A stretch of 51,878 nucleotides of DNA from Hydrogenophaga sp. (GTDB taxonomy: Bacteria > Pseudomonadota > Gammaproteobacteria > Burkholderiales > Burkholderiaceae_C): positions 1 through 51,878 of the forward strand of contig NZ_JAUSOO010000078.1 of assembly GCF_030656115.1 (NCBI RefSeq), read 5' to 3'. Position numbers and translations under genes: made by a program. The notes beneath the pieces are model-generated. The model was not told the origin of the DNA. It made no database searches and was given only the letters and a program-made list of their open reading frames with translations. This document shows positions 1-8,697 of this stretch, in pieces. How positions within the stretch are numbered: the first letter of the stretch is position 1; each line of letters starts with the position of its first letter.

Positions 1-8
1 AGTCAGGT

Positions 9-69
9 CCTTCCACAGCCACTGTCGCATCCGCCAATCGGTTCAGCCGTGTCGCGGAAGGTTTTTTTT
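9..69 (+). terminator. Possible terminator of an upstream gene, in the sucA leader
   Basis: CCTTCC at 9-14 can pair with GGAAGG at 56-61, directly followed by eight T residues (62-69). The loop is long (about 41 nt) and contains only a small inner hairpin (ACAG-CCA-CTGT), so this is a weak terminator candidate for a gene left of the window. The rest of the 112-nt leader holds a short hairpin (TTTCC-TGTAG-GGAAA, 81-95) and a GGAGG-type ribosome binding site ending about 11 nt before the sucA start. I see no convincing promoter in this stretch. Confidence 0.3.
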
Positions 70-112
70 ACCAGCTAATGTTTCCTGTAGGGAAACGGAG
101 GTCAGCGGATTT

Positions 113-3004
113 ATGAGCGATTCCCAAGCAAACGGGGGCAATGTTTATGTTGCCTACAAAGGCAACTCGTACCTTTTCGGCGGCAACGCGCCGTACGTAG
201 AGGAAATGTACGAAAACTACCTGGACAACCCGGGTAGCGTGTCCGAAACCTGGCGTGCCTATTTCGACGCCCTTCAGCACGTGCCGGCCGTCGACGGCAG
301 CGATGCCCGCGATGTGCCTCACCAGCCCGTCATCAATGCATTTGCCGAGCGCGCCAAACAAGGTGGCACCAAGGTTGTCATCGCTGCTGGCGCCGACTCC
401 GATCTGGGACGCAAGCGCGTGGCTGTTCAGCAGCTGATCGCGGCCTACCGCAACGTAGGCGCCCGCTGGGCCGACCTGGATCCACTCAAGCGCACCGAGC
501 GCGACCACATTCCCGAACTCGATCCCGCGTTTTATGGTTTTACCGACGCCGATTTCGAAACCGTGTTCAACACCAGCAACACATTTTTCGGCAAGGAGGT
601 TATGTCCTTGCGCGACCTTTTGAATGCGCTGCGCGAAACCTACTGTGGCAGCGTTGGTGCCGAGTACATGTACATCAGCGACCAGGCGCAAAAACGCTGG
701 TGGCAGGAAAAGCTGGAATCGATCCGCAGCAAGCCGGCGTTCAATGCCGACAAGAAAAAACACATCCTCGACCGCCTGACCGCAGCCGAAGGGCTTGAGC
801 GCTTTCTGCACACCAAATACGTGGGCCAGAAGCGCTTTTCGCTGGAAGGTGGTGAGAGCTTCATTGCCGCCATGGACGAGTTGATTCAGCTCGCAGGCAG
901 CCAGGGCGTGCAGGAAATCGTGATCGGCATGGCCCATCGAGGCCGCCTGAACGTGCTGGTGAACACCCTGGGCAAAATGCCCAAGGACCTGTTTGCCGAG
1001 TTCGACCACACGGCTCCGGAAGATCTGCCGGCTGGAGATGTGAAGTACCACCAGGGCTTCAGCTCCGACGTGTCCACGCCTGGCGGTCCGGTTCACCTGT
1101 CGCTGGCGTTTAACCCTTCGCATCTGGAAATCGTGAACCCGGTGGTCGAGGGCTCGGTGCGTGCCCGCATGGATCGGCGCGGAGATCCCCACGGCAAGCA
1201 GGTGTTGCCCGTGCTGGTGCACGGCGACGCCGCATTTGCCGGCCAGGGCGTGAACCAGGAAACCCTTGCACTGGCCCAGACGCGCGGTTACTCTACTGGC
1301 GGCACGGTGCACCTGATCATCAACAACCAGATCGGTTTCACCACCTCTGACCCGCGCGATCTGCGCTCCACGTTGTATTGCACCGATATCGTCAAAGGCG
1401 TCGAGTCGCCCGTGCTGCACGTCAACGGTGACGACCCGGAAGCCGTGGTGCTGGCCACCCAGCTCGCGCTGGATTACCGCATGACCTTCCGCAAGGATGT
1501 TGTGCTGGACATCATCTGCTTCCGCAAGCTGGGCCACAACGAGCAGGACACACCGAGCCTGACCCAGCCGCTGATGTACCGCAAGATCAGCGCCCATCCT
1601 GGCACCCGCAAACTGTATGCTGACAAGCTGGCAGCGCAAGGCTTGGGTGAGACGTTGGGCGAAGAGATGTCCAAGTCCTACCGCGCTGCGCTGGATGCAG
1701 GTCGCCACACGGTGGATCCGGTTCTGACCAACTTCAAGAGCAAGTTCGCCGTGGACTGGTCGCCCTTCCTGGGCAAAAAGTGGACCGATGCTGGCGACAC
1801 CGCCATTCCGATGGCCGAGTGGAAGCGACTGGCCGACCGCCTGACCACCATCCCCGAGAGCGTGACCCCGCACCAGTTGGTGAAGAAGGTTTATGCCGAC
1901 CGCGCGGCCATGGGCCGTGGCGACATTCCGGTGGACTGGGGCATGGGCGAGCACATGGCGTTTGCCTCGCTGGTGGCCAGCGGTTTCCCGGTGCGCCTGT
2001 CGGGTGAAGACTGCGGCCGCGGTACCTTCACGCACCGCCATGCGGTGATTCACGACCAGAACCGCGAAAAGTGGGACACCGGCACCTACACGCCGCTGGA
2101 AAATGTGGCTGACAACCAGGCTCCGTTTGTCGTCATCGACTCCATCCTCTCGGAAGAGGCGGTGCTGGGCTTTGAGTACGGTTATGCGTCCAACGACCCC
2201 AACACCCTGGTGATCTGGGAAGCCCAGTTCGGCGATTTCGCCAACGGCGCTCAGGTGGTGATCGACCAGTTCATTGCGTCAGGCGAGGTGAAGTGGGGCC
2301 GTGTGAACGGCATCACGCTGATGCTGCCGCATGGCTATGAAGGCCAGGGCCCCGAGCACAGTTCGGCGCGCCTGGAGCGCTTCATGCAGTTGGCTGCTGA
2401 CACCAACATGCAGATCGTGCAGCCGACCACGGCCAGCCAGATCTTCCACATCTTGCGCCGCCAGATGGTGCGCAATCTGCGCAAGCCTCTGATCATCTTC
2501 ACGCCCAAGTCGTTGCTGCGCAACAAGGACGCGACATCGCCGCTGTCTGAGTTCACCAAAGGCAGCTTCCAGACCGTGATCCCTGAAAGCAACGCCGCAG
2601 TGGTGAAGAACGCCGACAAGGTCAAGCGCATCATCTGCTGCTCGGGTAAGGTGTATTACGACTTGGTCAAGAAGCGCGAGGAAAAAGGCGTTGACGATGT
2701 GGCAATCCTGCGTGTGGAGCAGCTCTATCCGTTCCCGCACAAGGTGTTTGGTGCCGAGGTGCGCAAGTATCCCAATGCCACCGACATCGTCTGGTGCCAG
2801 GACGAGCCGCAAAACCAGGGCGCCTGGTTCTTTGTGCAGCATTACATCCACGAGAACATGCTCGACGGTCAGAAGCTCGGCTATGCCGGTCGCGCTGCAT
2901 CGGCATCGCCTGCTGTGGGTTACGCGCACCTGCACCAGGAACAGCAGAAGACCCTGATTGAAGCGGCTTTCGCCAAGCTCAAGGGCTTCATCCTCACCAA
3001 ATGA
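113..3004 (+). CDS. sucA: 2-oxoglutarate dehydrogenase E1 component
   Basis: Thiamine-diphosphate enzyme that decarboxylates 2-oxoglutarate and passes the succinyl group to the lipoyl arm of SucB, in the TCA cycle. The 963-residue protein has the usual length of the family and matches it along its length. It starts with the short E1o N-terminal segment (SYLFGGNAPYVEEMYENYL), followed by the dehydrogenase domain with IGMAHRGRLNVL and the cofactor-region HLIINNQIGFTT, and ends with the transketolase-like C-terminal domain (LMLPHGYEGQGPEHSSARLE). ATG at 113 is preceded by a GGAGG site. It is the first gene of the sucA-sucB-pspC-like-lpdA cluster, all on the plus strand. Nothing unusual in the protein. 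Confidence 0.97.
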   Translation: MSDSQANGGNVYVAYKGNSYLFGGNAPYVEEMYENYLDNPGSVSETWRAYFDALQHVPAVDGSDARDVPHQPVINAFAERAKQGGTKVVIAAGADSDLGRKRVAVQQLIAAYRNVGARWADLDPLKRTERDHIPELDPAFYGFTDADFETVFNTSNTFFGKEVMSLRDLLNALRETYCGSVGAEYMYISDQAQKRWWQEKLESIRSKPAFNADKKKHILDRLTAAEGLERFLHTKYVGQKRFSLEGGESFIAAMDELIQLAGSQGVQEIVIGMAHRGRLNVLVNTLGKMPKDLFAEFDHTAPEDLPAGDVKYHQGFSSDVSTPGGPVHLSLAFNPSHLEIVNPVVEGSVRARMDRRGDPHGKQVLPVLVHGDAAFAGQGVNQETLALAQTRGYSTGGTVHLIINNQIGFTTSDPRDLRSTLYCTDIVKGVESPVLHVNGDDPEAVVLATQLALDYRMTFRKDVVLDIICFRKLGHNEQDTPSLTQPLMYRKISAHPGTRKLYADKLAAQGLGETLGEEMSKSYRAALDAGRHTVDPVLTNFKSKFAVDWSPFLGKKWTDAGDTAIPMAEWKRLADRLTTIPESVTPHQLVKKVYADRAAMGRGDIPVDWGMGEHMAFASLVASGFPVRLSGEDCGRGTFTHRHAVIHDQNREKWDTGTYTPLENVADNQAPFVVIDSILSEEAVLGFEYGYASNDPNTLVIWEAQFGDFANGAQVVIDQFIASGEVKWGRVNGITLMLPHGYEGQGPEHSSARLERFMQLAADTNMQIVQPTTASQIFHILRRQMVRNLRKPLIIFTPKSLLRNKDATSPLSEFTKGSFQTVIPESNAAVVKNADKVKRIICCSGKVYYDLVKKREEKGVDDVAILRVEQLYPFPHKVFGAEVRKYPNATDIVWCQDEPQNQGAWFFVQHYIHENMLDGQKLGYAGRAASASPAVGYAHLHQEQQKTLIEAAFAKLKGFILTK

Positions 3005-3022
3005 CAGACGGTGGCCGTTGAA

Positions 3023-3060
3023 CAGTGGGCGAGGAGCGGCTCTGCCGCCGCGCCTCACTG
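3023..3060 (+). promoter_or_regulatory. Long imperfect hairpin in the sucA-sucB spacer
   Basis: Three successive complementary blocks fold on one axis: CAGTG (3023-3027) with CACTG (3056-3060), GGCG (3028-3031) with CGCC (3051-3054), and GCGGC (3036-3040) with GCCGC (3044-3048) around a TCT loop. No T-run follows, so it is unlikely to be a terminator. It may stabilise or mark a processing site in the sucAB transcript. The fold is read from sequence only. Confidence 0.45.
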
Positions 3061-3102
3061 GTTTCAACGCCGAACACCCAACGCAAAGAACAGGTAATAC
3101 AA

Positions 3103-4359
3103 ATGGCAATCGTAGAAGTCAAAGTTCCTCAGCTCTCTGAGTCCGTGGCCGAGGCCACCTTGCTGCAGTGGAAAAAGAAGGTGGGTGATGCCGTCACCGC
3201 CGATGAGACACTGATCGAGATCGAGACCGACAAGGTCGTTCTGGAATGCCCCGCCCCCTCCAGCGGTGTGCTGGTTGAAATTTTGCAAGGCGATGGCGCC
3301 ACCGTGGCCGCTGAGCAGCTGATCGCCCGTATCGACACCGCTGCGGTGGCTGGCGCCGCTGCACCCGCTGCGGCTGCACCCGCTGCGGCCGCACCCGCTG
3401 CCGTGGCTGCCACCTCTGTGGCCGCTGCTCCGGCCGCTGCCGCAGCAGCGTCTCAGTCCAAAGCCGGCGTGGCCATGCCCGCCGCCGCCAAGTTGATGGC
3501 TGATGGGGGCATGGCCCCCGGCTCGGTGCCTGGCACCGGCAAAGACGGCCGCGTGACCAAGGGCGATGTGCTGGCCGCTGCCGCTGCACCCAAGGCTGCC
3601 GTGGCCGCACCGGTGGCCATTCCCACCGGCGCACCCACCAAAGTGCTGCCGCAGGTGGCCACCGTGGCCCCTGACCTGGGTGACCGCCCTGAAGAACGCG
3701 TGCCCATGACGCGTCTGCGTGCCCGTGTGGCCGAGCGTCTGCTGCAGTCGCAGTCGACCAACGCGATTCTGACCACGTTCAATGAGATCAACATGGCCCC
3801 GGTCATGGAGATGCGCAAGAAGTTCCAGGACCGCTTTGAGAAGGAACACGGCGTCAAGCTGGGCTTCATGAGCTTCTTCGTGAAGGCCGCTGTGCATGCG
3901 CTGAAGAAATTCCCGGTACTCAACGCATCGGTGGATGGCAACGATATCGTCTACCACGGCTATTTCGACATCGGTATTGCCGTCGGTTCGCCCCGCGGTC
4001 TGGTGGTGCCCATCTTGCGCAACGCCGACCAGATGAGCTTTGCCGACATCGAGAAGAAGATTGCTGAATTTGGCCAGAAAGCCAAAGATGGGAAGCTGAG
4101 CATGGACGACATGACCGGCGGCACCTTCGGCTCGATGATGTCCACCCCCATCATCAACCCGCCGCAGTCAGCCATTTTGGGCGTTCACGCCACCAAAGAC
4201 CGCGCCATGGTGGAAAACGGCCAAGTGGTTGTGCGTCCCATGAACTACTTTGCCATGTCCTACGACCACCGCATCATCGACGGCCGCGAAGCCGTGCTGG
4301 GTCTGGTGGCCATGAAAGAAGCGCTGGAAGATCCGGCGCGCCTGTTGTTCGACATCTGA
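3103..4359 (+). CDS. sucB: Dihydrolipoyl succinyltransferase, E2 of 2-oxoglutarate dehydrogenase
   Basis: Transfers the succinyl group from E1 to CoA and forms the core of the OGDH complex. The start at 3103 ([14 protein letters not shown]) is chosen because the lipoyl domain begins there; an in-frame ATG-less extension upstream is unrelated to the family. The 418-residue protein has one lipoyl domain with lipoyl-lysine K44 in EIETDKVVL, an Ala/Pro-rich flexible linker (about 80-125), an E1/E3-binding domain (AAKLMADGG...GRVTKGDVL), and the acyltransferase domain ending in [13 protein letters not shown], with catalytic His389 and Asp393. The linker is encoded by a short tandem repeat. The gene follows sucA after 98 nt. 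Confidence 0.96.
   Translation: MAIVEVKVPQLSESVAEATLLQWKKKVGDAVTADETLIEIETDKVVLECPAPSSGVLVEILQGDGATVAAEQLIARIDTAAVAGAAAPAAAAPAAAAPAAVAATSVAAAPAAAAAASQSKAGVAMPAAAKLMADGGMAPGSVPGTGKDGRVTKGDVLAAAAAPKAAVAAPVAIPTGAPTKVLPQVATVAPDLGDRPEERVPMTRLRARVAERLLQSQSTNAILTTFNEINMAPVMEMRKKFQDRFEKEHGVKLGFMSFFVKAAVHALKKFPVLNASVDGNDIVYHGYFDIGIAVGSPRGLVVPILRNADQMSFADIEKKIAEFGQKAKDGKLSMDDMTGGTFGSMMSTPIINPPQSAILGVHATKDRAMVENGQVVVRPMNYFAMSYDHRIIDGREAVLGLVAMKEALEDPARLLFDI
3361..3405 (+). repeat. 15-bp tandem repeat coding the sucB Ala/Pro linker
   Basis: Three near-identical 15-bp units beginning GCACCCGCTGC (3361, 3376, 3391) encode successive Ala-Pro-Ala-Ala-Ala steps. This is the flexible swinging-arm linker of SucB, and such repeats can expand or contract by slippage without shifting the frame. 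Confidence 0.8.
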
Positions 4360-4378
4360 AGCCACAAGGGGTTACACC

Positions 4379-4699
4379 ATGCCACTGGCAGACGAATTGT
4401 TGAAGTTGGAGCAGCTGCGTGAGCGCGGCAGCCTGACGGCGGAGGAGTTCGAACGGGCGAAAGCCCGGCTGCTGGGGACCGGTGTGGAGCCTGTGGGGTC
4501 GACCAAGCTGGCGCAGTCGCTCAACAGCCTGCGCCGATCAGGCACGGACAAATGGATTGCCGGTGTGTGTGGTGGTATTGCCGCTGCCACGGGCGTTGAC
4601 GCCTGGATCTGGCGGCTGCTGCTGGCCGTGCTGTTTTTCGCGGGAGGTATGGGCCTGGTGCTCTACATCCTGCTCTGGATTTTTGTGCCCGCCGAGTGA
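4379..4699 (+). CDS. Small PspC-domain membrane protein with SHOCT-like N-terminus
   Basis: This 106-residue protein has two parts. The first (about 1-36, LADELLKLEQLRERGSLTAE...) is a SHOCT-like helical motif often seen at protein termini. The second (about 53-106) resembles the PspC domain, with the motif KWIAGVCGGIAA and one or two hydrophobic segments near the C-terminus (about 78-103). PspC-type proteins act in membrane stress or transcription control, but the role here is unknown. It sits between sucB (20-nt gap) and lpdA (28-nt gap), so it is very likely co-transcribed with the OGDH genes. A membrane location is inferred from the hydrophobic segment. Confidence 0.85.
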   Translation: MPLADELLKLEQLRERGSLTAEEFERAKARLLGTGVEPVGSTKLAQSLNSLRRSGTDKWIAGVCGGIAAATGVDAWIWRLLLAVLFFAGGMGLVLYILLWIFVPAE

Positions 4700-4726
4700 G
4701 GCGTGCAGCAACCCGAGAGTTTCAAC

Positions 4727-6154
4727 ATGTCTCAATCTTTTGATGTGATCGTCATCGGTGGCGGTCCTGGCGGTTACATTGCGGCCATCCGTGCAGCCCA
4801 GTTGGGCTTCAAGGTGGCCTGTATCGACGAGTGGAAAAATGCTGCTGGCGGTCCTGCGTTGGGTGGCACCTGCACCAACGTCGGTTGCATCCCGTCCAAG
4901 GCCCTGCTTCAGTCCAGCGAACACTTTGACCACGCCAACCACCACTTTGCCGAACACGGCATCAGCACCGGCACGGTGAAGATGGATGTGACCAAAATGG
5001 TGGGCCGCAAAGACGCGGTGGTGAAGCAGAACAACGATGGCATCCAGTACTTGTTCAAGAAGAACAAGGTGACGTTCTTCCACGGCCGCGGCTCGTTCGT
5101 GAAGGCTGTCGACGGTGGTTATGAAATCCAGGTCACGGGTGCCAAAGAAGATCTGCTGACCGGCAAACAGATCATTGTGGCCACCGGCTCCAATGCGCGT
5201 GCGCTGGCTGGCGTGCCGTTTGATGAAGAAACTGTGCTGTCCAACGACGGTGCGCTGCGCATGGGCGCTGTGCCCAAGAAGCTGGTGCTGATCGGCTCGG
5301 GCGTGATTGGCCTGGAAATGGGCTCTGTGTGGCGCCGTCTGGGTTCGGATGTCACCATCCTTGAAGGCCTGCCAACTTTCCTGGGCGCGGTAGACGAACA
5401 GATCGCCAAGGAAGCCAAGAAGGCGTTTGACAAGCAAGGTCTGAAGATTGAACTGGGCGTGAAAGTGGGCGATGTCAAGACCACCAAGAAAGGTGTGAGC
5501 GTGGCTTATACCAATGCCAAGGGCGAAGCCTTGAAGTTGGATGCCGACAAATTGATTGTGTCCATTGGCCGGGTGCCCAACACCATTGGCCTGAACGCCG
5601 AGGGCGTGGGGCTGCAACTGGACGAACGCGGTGCGGTCATGGTCGATGCTGAATGCAAGACCAGCCTGCCCGGCGTGTGGGCGGTGGGCGACGTGGTGCG
5701 TGGCCCCATGTTGGCGCACAAAGCGGAAGAAGAGGGCGTGGCGGTGGCCGAGCGCATTGCGGGTCAGCACGGGCATGTCAACTTCAACACCATTCCCTGG
5801 GTCATTTACACGAGCCCCGAGATTGCCTGGGTGGGTCGCACCGAGCAGCAGCTCAAAGCCGACGGCGTGGCTTACAAAGCAGGCACGTTCCCGTTCTTGG
5901 CGAACGGCCGTGCACGCGCGCTGGGCGACACGACGGGCATGGTCAAATTCCTGGCCGATGCAACCACCGACGAGATTCTGGGTGTGCACATCGTTGGCCC
6001 GATGGCTTCTGAACTGATTGCCGAGGCCGTGGTGGCGATGGAGTTCAAGGCCAGCGCTGAAGACATTGCCCGCATTTGCCACGCGCATCCTTCGCTCTCA
6101 GAGGCGACCAAGGAAGCCGCATTGGCGGTGGACAAGCGCACGCTGAATTTCTGA
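4727..6154 (+). CDS. lpdA: Dihydrolipoyl dehydrogenase (E3)
   Basis: FAD-dependent enzyme that reoxidises the dihydrolipoyl arm of SucB with NAD+. The start [13 protein letters not shown] at 4727 puts the FAD-binding GGGPGG motif right at the N-terminus; a longer in-frame start at 4703 adds eight residues with no family support. The 475-residue protein has redox-active Cys49 and Cys54 ([13 protein letters not shown]), the NAD-binding [12 protein letters not shown] segment, a second FAD motif ([17 protein letters not shown]), and the C-terminal His454/Glu459 pair (HAHPSLSE) of the dimer-interface active site. It ends the OGDH operon and is followed by three hairpins. Confidence 0.96.
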   Translation: MSQSFDVIVIGGGPGGYIAAIRAAQLGFKVACIDEWKNAAGGPALGGTCTNVGCIPSKALLQSSEHFDHANHHFAEHGISTGTVKMDVTKMVGRKDAVVKQNNDGIQYLFKKNKVTFFHGRGSFVKAVDGGYEIQVTGAKEDLLTGKQIIVATGSNARALAGVPFDEETVLSNDGALRMGAVPKKLVLIGSGVIGLEMGSVWRRLGSDVTILEGLPTFLGAVDEQIAKEAKKAFDKQGLKIELGVKVGDVKTTKKGVSVAYTNAKGEALKLDADKLIVSIGRVPNTIGLNAEGVGLQLDERGAVMVDAECKTSLPGVWAVGDVVRGPMLAHKAEEEGVAVAERIAGQHGHVNFNTIPWVIYTSPEIAWVGRTEQQLKADGVAYKAGTFPFLANGRARALGDTTGMVKFLADATTDEILGVHIVGPMASELIAEAVVAMEFKASAEDIARICHAHPSLSEATKEAALAVDKRTLNF

Positions 6155-6162
6155 TCCAGTCC

Positions 6163-6203
6163 GGTGGCTCGTTTCGAGCCACCGCATCCCCCCGGGTGGG
6201 GGG
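6163..6203 (+). promoter_or_regulatory. Two consecutive hairpins after lpdA
   Basis: A perfect 9-bp stem GGTGGCTCG-TTT-CGAGCCACC occupies 6163-6183. Five bases later a G/C hairpin follows: six C (6188-6193), loop GGGT, six G (6198-6203). Neither has its own T-run; together with the next hairpin they form a triple array that may protect the 3' end of the lpdA message. Confidence 0.6.
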
Positions 6204-6206
6204 CAG

Positions 6207-6243
6207 GCCTGCAAGCCCGGTGATTCGGGTTTGCAGGCATTTT
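6207..6243 (+). terminator. Rho-independent terminator of the sucAB-lpdA operon
   Basis: A 13-bp stem with one G-T wobble (GCCTGCAAGCCCG, 6207-6219, with CGGGTTTGCAGGC, 6226-6238) is followed by ATTTT. It lies 52 bases past the lpdA stop and 48 bases before the zapE start, so zapE probably has separate transcription. Confidence 0.8.
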
Positions 6244-6290
6244 GGTTGCTGCACCTTATTGGCGGCTTCACGGACTTTAGAGGGCCACAC

Positions 6291-7388
6291 ATGTCCGTCA
6301 GATCCACCTACGAAGCCATGCTGGTTGAGCGTGGCTACACCACGGACCCCGCCCAGCAGCGTGCCATTGACGCGCTGGAGCGGTGCGCCACCGAGTGGAC
6401 GAACTACAAGAAGAAGCGCTCCAACGCGCTGAAGAAAATGTTCATCAAGCCCGATATTCCGCGTGGCGTCTACATGTTCGGTGGCGTCGGTCGGGGCAAG
6501 AGCTTTCTGATGGATTGCTTCTTCAACGCGGTACCGATCAAGCGCAAAACCCGGCTGCACTTTCACGAGTTCATGCGCGAGGTGCACCGCGAACTGCGCG
6601 AACTGCAGGGCACCGTGAATCCGCTGGATGAGCTGGGTTTGCGCATGGCCAAGCGCTACAAGCTGATCTGTTTTGATGAATTTCACGTGGCGGATGTCAC
6701 CGATGCCATGATCCTGCACCGCTTGTTGGACGCACTGTTCAAGGCTGGTGTGGGCTTTGTCACCACCTCCAATTTTCACCCGGACGGCCTCTACCCCAAT
6801 GGCTTGCACCGCGATCGCATCCTGCCTGCGATTGAACTGCTCAAGCAGAAGCTGGAAGTGATCAATGTGGACAATGGAACCGACTACCGCCAGCGCACCC
6901 TGACCCTGATCGATCTCTACCATTGCCCGCTGGGGCCCCAGGCTGACGCAGCGATGGAAAAAAACTTTGCTCAGTTGGCAGAAATGGGTGATCAGGATCC
7001 GGTGATGCAGATTGAGTCGCGCCAGATCCGTGCCGTGCGGCGTGCGGGCGGCGTGATCTGGTTCGACTTTCGCACCCTGTGCGGCGGTCCACGCTCGCAA
7101 AACGACTACCTTGAAATCGCCTCCCAGTTCCATACGGTGCTGCTGTCGAACGTGCCGCAGATGCAGGTGCGTCAGGCGTCTGAAGCGCGGCGTTTCACCT
7201 GGTTGATTGATGTGTTGTACGACCGGCGTGTCAAGCTGGTGATGTCGGCTGCGGTGGCGCCCGAACTGCTCTATGTGGAGGGGCCCATGTCGCATGAGTT
7301 TCCACGCACGGTCTCCCGTTTGGGGGAGATGCAGTCGGCGGAGTTTTTGGCGCTGGAGCACCGCACGGTGGACACGGGACTGACCTGA
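6291..7388 (+). CDS. zapE: Cell division protein ZapE, AFG1-like ATPase
   Basis: ZapE is a peripheral inner-membrane ATPase that associates with the Z-ring in E. coli; its relatives (yeast AFG1) act in membrane-protein quality control. The start MSVRSTYEAML at 6291 is chosen because family similarity begins there. The 365-residue protein shows the Walker A motif GGVGRGKS (K70), Walker B LICFDEFHV, and the sensor-like TTSNFHPDGLYPNGLHRDR. The length is typical. The gene follows the lpdA terminator and converges on the PP2C gene. Confidence 0.93.
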   Translation: MSVRSTYEAMLVERGYTTDPAQQRAIDALERCATEWTNYKKKRSNALKKMFIKPDIPRGVYMFGGVGRGKSFLMDCFFNAVPIKRKTRLHFHEFMREVHRELRELQGTVNPLDELGLRMAKRYKLICFDEFHVADVTDAMILHRLLDALFKAGVGFVTTSNFHPDGLYPNGLHRDRILPAIELLKQKLEVINVDNGTDYRQRTLTLIDLYHCPLGPQADAAMEKNFAQLAEMGDQDPVMQIESRQIRAVRRAGGVIWFDFRTLCGGPRSQNDYLEIASQFHTVLLSNVPQMQVRQASEARRFTWLIDVLYDRRVKLVMSAAVAPELLYVEGPMSHEFPRTVSRLGEMQSAEFLALEHRTVDTGLT

Positions 7389-7390
7389 CG

Positions 7391-7441
7391 CGCTTGTTGG
7401 TGCGCTGGAGCCGGTTCAGAACTCAAATAACAAGCGTTTTT
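7391..7441 (+). terminator. Possible terminator between convergent zapE and PP2C gene
   Basis: CGCTTGTT (7391-7398) and AACAAGCG (7429-7436) are perfect complements, and five T residues follow. The 30-nt loop is longer than usual, so the call is tentative. Its place between two convergent genes fits a terminator for zapE. Confidence 0.4.
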
Positions 7442-7463
7442 CTGTGTGAGTGACGTTTGAATA

Positions 7464-8222
7464 TCAGAACAGAGGATCCAGCTTGACGATGGCCAACGAG
7501 AGGTTGTCGCCCGTACCCCTGGCGCGTGAGCGTGCCTTCTGGATCAGGAATTCGCATGCCTCGCGGGGCGACAGCATGGTGATGGTGCTGGACAGTTCTT
7601 CGGGTGTGAAGTAGTGCCATACACCATCACTGCACGCCATGATCGCGTCACCAGCCTGAAGTTGTGGCACCGCATGGATGTCCATCGGCGGGTCGTTGTC
7701 GGTGCCCAGACAGCCGGCGAGGATGTTGGAGTTGGGGTGGTTTTGCGCCTCTTCTTCACTGATCTCGCCCTTGTCTACCAAGGTTTGCACATACGAGTGG
7801 TCCATAGTTCGAAATACCATTTTTCCATTTCGGAAGTGGTAGATACGGGAATCTCCAGCGTGCGCCCAGTGGCTGTCGCCAGAGGGATTGATGAGAAAGA
7901 CCGCGATGGTGCTGTGGGGTTCTTGCTCCGATGAAACAGCGGTCAGTTTGATGACCAAATGAGACTCTTCCACGATCTGGCGTAAGAGGGCAGATGCATC
8001 GTCGGTGTCAGGGTCGTAGCGCTCGAACAACTGGCGCGCTGTGAGCATCACCTGGTCAGAAGCCTTGCGCCCGCCACTGCGTCCACCCATGCCGTCGGCG
8101 ACCACAGCCAGCAGGCAGGCAGGGTGGCGTGGGTGGCGAAGCAAACAAACCTGGTCTTGCTGGTAGTCGCGATCACCCCGGTGAATGCCGGTGGATGCTT
8201 GAATACGGTAGCCTTTGGACAT
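7464..8222 (-). CDS. PP2C-type serine/threonine protein phosphatase
   Basis: Metal-dependent phosphatase of the PPM/Stp1 type, predicted to remove phosphate from Ser/Thr of cytoplasmic proteins. The 252-residue protein shows the PP2C landmarks in order: GIHRGDRDYQQD, the metal-binding DGMGG (D43), HAGDSRIY, ACSDGVWHY and GTGDNLSLAIV. The start at 8222 (MSKGYRIQASTGIHRG) is chosen because the domain begins within ten residues; an in-frame ATG at 8324 would add 34 residues without family character. No partner kinase gene is in the window. The gene is transcribed away from bamD, after a short HTH frame. Confidence 0.92.
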   Translation of the reverse strand: MSKGYRIQASTGIHRGDRDYQQDQVCLLRHPRHPACLLAVVADGMGGRSGGRKASDQVMLTARQLFERYDPDTDDASALLRQIVEESHLVIKLTAVSSEQEPHSTIAVFLINPSGDSHWAHAGDSRIYHFRNGKMVFRTMDHSYVQTLVDKGEISEEEAQNHPNSNILAGCLGTDNDPPMDIHAVPQLQAGDAIMACSDGVWHYFTPEELSSTITMLSPREACEFLIQKARSRARGTGDNLSLAIVKLDPLF

Positions 8223-8258
8223 AACAGGGTCGTTCGGTGGGGAGATAAGCGCCTCAAT

Positions 8259-8301
8259 CCTGGCGGAACCAGGCGTGTCGCCGTTCTGGGCTGAAGCCCA
8301 G
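8259..8301 (-). promoter_or_regulatory. Two hairpins upstream of the PP2C start
   Basis: Within 80 nt upstream of the chosen PP2C start are CCTGG-CGGAA-CCAGG (8259-8273) and a nearly perfect palindrome CTGGGCT-GA-AGCCCAG (8286-8301). They lie in the likely 5' leader, unless translation starts at 8324. They could shape the leader or serve as a protein-binding site; no regulator can be named. Confidence 0.35.
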
Positions 8302-8436
8302 CGAGCAACTTGAGTGGCTTGCAAAAATGAACTTGATGGTAACCACTAAAGGTTGTGCAGCTTGCTGCCCAGAGTCAAAACTTCGACTTTGACCTTGTGA
8401 CGAGATGTGACAGCTCTGGGTGCAGAAAGCCTCCCG

Positions 8437-8652
8437 TCAAGCTTTGAGTTGGTGCTTGAACAGGTCCTTGTCGCGGCACCAGGCGTGCAGGTCGGGGCCC
8501 ATCAGGGAGTGGTAGCGTTGAGTGTCAGCAGATGCTGAGCTGGGCATCCAGGATGCAGCCGCGATATCCACGGGCAGTGTGCCTGCGGGTGTTGGCAAGC
8601 TGTCTTTTTGATTGAAGTTGCTGATCCATTTCCTGAGGGTCCCCTCAGACAT
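8437..8652 (-). CDS. Short helix-turn-helix protein, transposase OrfA-like, possibly a remnant
   Basis: The 71-codon frame begins MSEGTLRKWISNF, the recognition-helix end of an HTH of the kind found in IS3-type transposase OrfA proteins. In the same frame, HTH-like coding continues upstream of this ATG (KSVRSVAQELH) right back to the bamD stop codon at 8698-8700, with no other start codon. So either a truncated protein starts at the ATG, or this is the 3' remnant of a larger gene whose N-terminus is gone. The C-terminal half (GPDLHAWCRDKDLFKHQ) is unfamiliar to me. Expression and function are unknown. Confidence 0.4.
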   Translation of the reverse strand: MSEGTLRKWISNFNQKDSLPTPAGTLPVDIAAASWMPSSASADTQRYHSLMGPDLHAWCRDKDLFKHQLKA

Positions 8653-8697
8653 GTGCAGTTCTTGGGCAACGGATCGGACGCTTTTGGCGTGTGGCGT

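Noticed and set aside
68..2053. Open frame of 661 codons on the minus strand opposite sucA
   Set aside because: It mirrors the high-GC codon pattern of sucA, has no recognisable domain and no start context. sucA is well supported on the plus strand.
3361..3405. Short repeats as a CRISPR or mobile element
   Set aside because: The units are 15 bp, contiguous and in frame inside sucB; they encode the Ala/Pro linker.
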